DNA of 64,000 bases, taken from Osmia lignaria lignaria. Lineage: Eukaryota > Arthropoda > Insecta > Hymenoptera > Megachilidae. Within the stretch, counting starts at the first letter, position 1; every line of letters starts with the position of its first letter. The DNA lies in contig NC_135033.1 in the NCBI RefSeq assembly GCF_051020975.1, forward strand, positions 10,257,501 to 10,321,500, given 5' to 3'. Positions 61,628 to 64,000 of this stretch are shown here, piece by piece. Under the pieces are notes generated by a model. It worked only from the letters and a program-made list of their open reading frames with translations. It searched no databases and was not told the DNA's origin. Both the position numbers and the translations under genes were made by a program.

Positions 61628-61667
61628 TATATAAAGAACTCGGTCTCGCTTGAACGTACATCAGTCA
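61628..61667 (+). promoter_or_regulatory. TATA-plus-initiator promoter, no assigned gene
   Basis: TATATAAAG (61628-61636) is followed by ACATCAGTCA with the initiator A at 61663, about 30 bp downstream of the TATA box. This is the best textbook core promoter in the window. No convincing coding sequence follows on the plus strand before the minus-strand exons at 62.4 kb, so the transcript is unknown. Confidence 0.45.
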
Positions 61668-62398
61668 CATGATGTTCAGCCTCGTGCGTTTTTCCTATTC
61701 CGAGCATGAAGTATTTGCGCAAATAGAGAGCAGATAAGGCAATTATGTAATTTCTGGGAATTTTCGAAAGTCCTAGACGCAAGGATGTTTCTAAGCTCTG
61801 CCAATTTTCTTTCTCACATGTTTCTTTTTTTAAATTTCCAGTGAAATTATTAAAAGAAATCTTATCAATTTCTTATCTTTTATCCTTCAATTTTCTTCCT
61901 CAGTTATTGATCCGGATGAAGCTAACATCTGTTTCACGTGTAACGATTAATATCCTAAAAGGAGTCGTTCTTTATAGAAAGGCCGATATCAGTATTATCA
62001 AGGAAAAAAGTTCGCCACGACAAAAGGGTGTAATGCTTTCAGCTCCAACAGGCCGCGCCATTTTCCAATGACTCGAATCTCTGCAAGAACTTTTTCATAC
62101 CCTTGCCTGTTTTCCGCTTTACTGCCACCAGTGTGAAATACGATACTTTTTGTACCGTAGAATTTACGGGAGCAAGATATTTCGAAAAAGACGATACGCT
62201 TTTGTGTTTAATCGGAATGCAACGAGTGCAACAGTTGCATCGTAAACACGGAAAATCCTGGAGGTTGATTTGAATGGTGTGCAGTAAGGAAAACGAAGCA
62301 ATAAAAGTATAATAAAATTAAACAATAAAACATAATTACAAATTTCAAAGCAATACCGATGAGGTAATTACAATACGTCCATGTATTGCCGGAAGCAG

Positions 62399-62610
62399 TT
62401 ATAGGGGAGATCGATGTCGGTACTGTGGATAATGTCAGTGTTCTACATTTATCTATCATGTACTTACTGGCAGTATGTATCCTGGTGAATGATCATTTAG
62501 CTCAGCATAGTACTTGAAATCATCATAGAGTGCGCCATAAATCAGCTTCAAAAAATTAGGTTTTGGACGACGTCGATATTTCAGATCTCTCATAAGATGA
62601 TCCTCTGCCT
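62399..62610 (-). CDS. Two candidate exons of an unidentified protein
   Basis: Exon 62468-62610 has an AG acceptor (TATTTTCAG) and a GTAAGTA donor. It reads in one frame, needing one base from the previous exon, as EAEDHLMRDLKYRRRPKPN, then a hydrophobic-aromatic stretch with YGALYDDFKYYAEL, then SPGYILP. A 45-nt intron would lead to 62399-62422, adding YRHRSPL and a stop. I do not recognize the family. No upstream exon is visible before Dolk begins. The phase would also fit splicing from the Dolk exon at 63527, making it an alternative Dolk tail. A gene with 5' exons beyond the window is equally possible. A chance frame with good splice sites remains a real alternative. Confidence 0.35.
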
Positions 62611-63316
62611 CTGAAAATATTGAAAGTTTCAATATTAGATTAGTAATTAAAAAGGGACTGAACACAAGAAATATATACACAATTATAAAAATACTTTATT
62701 AATAAAAGTAAATTTCATTTACAAATTCTTCCGATTGGAATAGAAAAATGCGTTGATAGGAATGAGTAAATTGGGCGTTACAGAATATCAAAGTTATGTA
62801 AGTCGACATAACAATATAAATATACACACTTTTCAAAACACTTAAGTGTACAGGTATAAATTGACATCATTAATGTTGTCATATAATTCTGTTGTTTAAA
62901 TAGACTTGAATAAATATTCATATATACTTAACACTTAACAATAGTGGTATACACGAACAAGAACTATTTCCCATTTGAAACATAACATCCTTAAATAAAA
63001 TAAGAATATGCAAATATACAGTAATAAAGTAACAAGACCTGCCAAGAATTTTCTAATTTTTTTTTTTTTTGACTAGTAACTGATTTGTTCATAATAAACT
63101 AATTTGTTACAACATTTCGAGGAAGGCATAGTATGTACATCAAACGAAGTACATACTGATCTTTTAAATATACAGAAGCGAATAAAGATATGAATCTACT
63201 GTAATAATATTACAATTTTAATTCAATATCACATTAAATAAACAAAATTGTAATATTATTCCGAAAACAGTTACTACTATTTATTGTGCGCTTTATCATT
63301 TGTACTTACTACACAC
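62611..63316. other. Interval downstream of Dolk
   Basis: AT-rich, probably the Dolk 3' UTR and flank. There is a direct and inverted AT-rich repetition around 63200-63260 (ACAATTTTAATTC-like text and TAATATTAC motifs) but no exon. Confidence 0.5.
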
Positions 63317-64000
63317 CTAAACCATCAGGCACACGTACATTAGTAAAGGTAATGCTAAATTGTCAACTTGATTTGTTTGTGCTTCAATTAATGACAAAAC
63401 GACGCTTGACCACACGCTTCTCAAAAGTAACCAACCACTATCTATGTAGCCTATTTAAAAAAAATATTATTCATTTTCTTACCAATCTCCTTTGATATTA
63501 TTATTTACCATTTAATTTATACGTACCCATAAACGCTAATAAACATATGAATCCAACCTGACTAAGAATACAAGCAATTGTGCCTTCAATAGACTTGTCT
63601 GAATTCCTCCACTTGTGAGTACCCCATTTGTAACCAATGAAACTGGCAGCAGTATCACCTATTCCAACTGACAGTATGCCACTGAGCAAAACTAACAAAG
63701 GGAGATTACTGGTAGGCATCCAAAGTGGGAAAGATAAACCACAGAATAAGTATAAAGGTGTCAAAGAAATCAAATGATCTTTCTCATCAGCAAACACAGA
63801 GAATCCTTGCTGTAATATTTTTCCAAGCGGTGGTATTCTTAAGTATCTCAGTAACTAAAAGTAAAAAATTATCAATTCACCTATACTTGTTAGTTCGATT
63901 TTAAATAAATAAAAAATTAATATACCTCAAGAAATAGAAATAATCCCATAACAACTCCACTAGCAAAATACAGTAATATATGTTCATAAATTAAACCAGG
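63317..64000 (-). CDS. Dolk: Dolichol kinase, C-terminal part (runs off window)
   Basis: Multi-pass ER-membrane enzyme that uses CTP to make dolichyl phosphate, the lipid carrier for N-glycosylation, O-mannosylation and GPI anchors. Exons in transcript order: 63926 to beyond 64000, 63527-63854, 63317-63450. The visible 179 codons include several membrane segments, the CTP-binding region SVGIGDTAASFIGYKWG with KSIEGT after it, and the C-terminal segment EAQTNQVDNLALPLLMYVCL, all diagnostic of the family. Phases agree at both junctions. The N-terminal two thirds lies beyond the right edge. It forms part of a local group with Mpi and rumi, all glycosylation-related. Confidence 0.94.

Larger units (their letters stand above)
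51886..62398. other. Sik2 upstream region, no supported gene
   Basis: About 10.5 kb without a defensible coding exon. CpG-rich islets occur at 52.4-53.0, 54.8-55.0, 56.4-56.7, 59.2-59.5 and 61.1-61.4 kb; the first is the likely Sik2 promoter and 5' UTR. Others may be distal promoters or enhancers. Six CRE octamers, a TATA-plus-initiator promoter at 61.6 kb, CCAAT boxes near 59360 and 59400, a (CG)8 run at 52865-52880 and an ATT/ACT-type simple repeat at 57088-57150 are the main features. Confidence 0.55.

Noticed and set aside
1..64000. tRNA, rRNA, CRISPR arrays and snoRNA boxes
   Set aside because: Scanned for tRNA B-box-like text, spaced direct repeats and C/D box pairs in ribosomal-protein introns; nothing met a reasonable standard.

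Overview
The window is nuclear DNA from an insect, most probably a bee or a close hymenopteran relative. It is AT-rich with CpG-rich islets, has short GT-AG introns in housekeeping genes and long repeat-poor introns elsewhere. Its proteins read as close relatives of fly genes (Mmp1, rumi, RpL30, Sik2). The species assignment is inference; gene identities come from motifs and exon-by-exon translation.

Layout. 1-13.1 kb: no supported gene, but a 160-bp MITE, a hairpin, a dense E-box cluster and a CpG-rich palindromic islet. 13.1-31.3 kb (+): matrix metalloproteinase Mmp1, nine coding exons, a 10.7-kb first intron full of candidate regulatory sites and small repeats, and one GC-AG intron. 31.3-36.3 kb: noncoding, with a pre-miRNA-like hairpin just after the Mmp1 stop. 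36.4-37.9 kb (-): rumi/POGLUT1. 38.2-39.2 kb (-): RpL30, whose second intron can fold so that its 5' splice site is base-paired. 40.2-41.7 kb (+): Mpi. 43.0-44.2 kb (-): TFIIF beta. 45.0-45.6 kb (+): mRpL41. 47.8-51.8 kb (-): the kinase Sik2. 52-62.3 kb: noncoding, CpG-islet-rich, with repeated CRE sites. 62.4-62.6 kb (-): two possible exons of an unidentified protein. 63.3-64 kb (-): the C-terminal part of dolichol kinase, running off the window.

Functional themes. Mpi (mannose supply), Dolk (dolichyl phosphate) and rumi (Notch/EGF O-glucosylation) are all glycosylation genes within 28 kb, while RpL30, mRpL41 and TFIIF beta are housekeeping. Mmp1 and Sik2 look like the regulated genes: Mmp1 introns hold AP-1 and nuclear-receptor half-site clusters, and the Sik2 flank holds CREs that fit CREB/CRTC feedback. 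The strongest candidate for something undescribed is the RpL30 intron hairpin, which resembles in concept the autoregulatory element of yeast RPL30.
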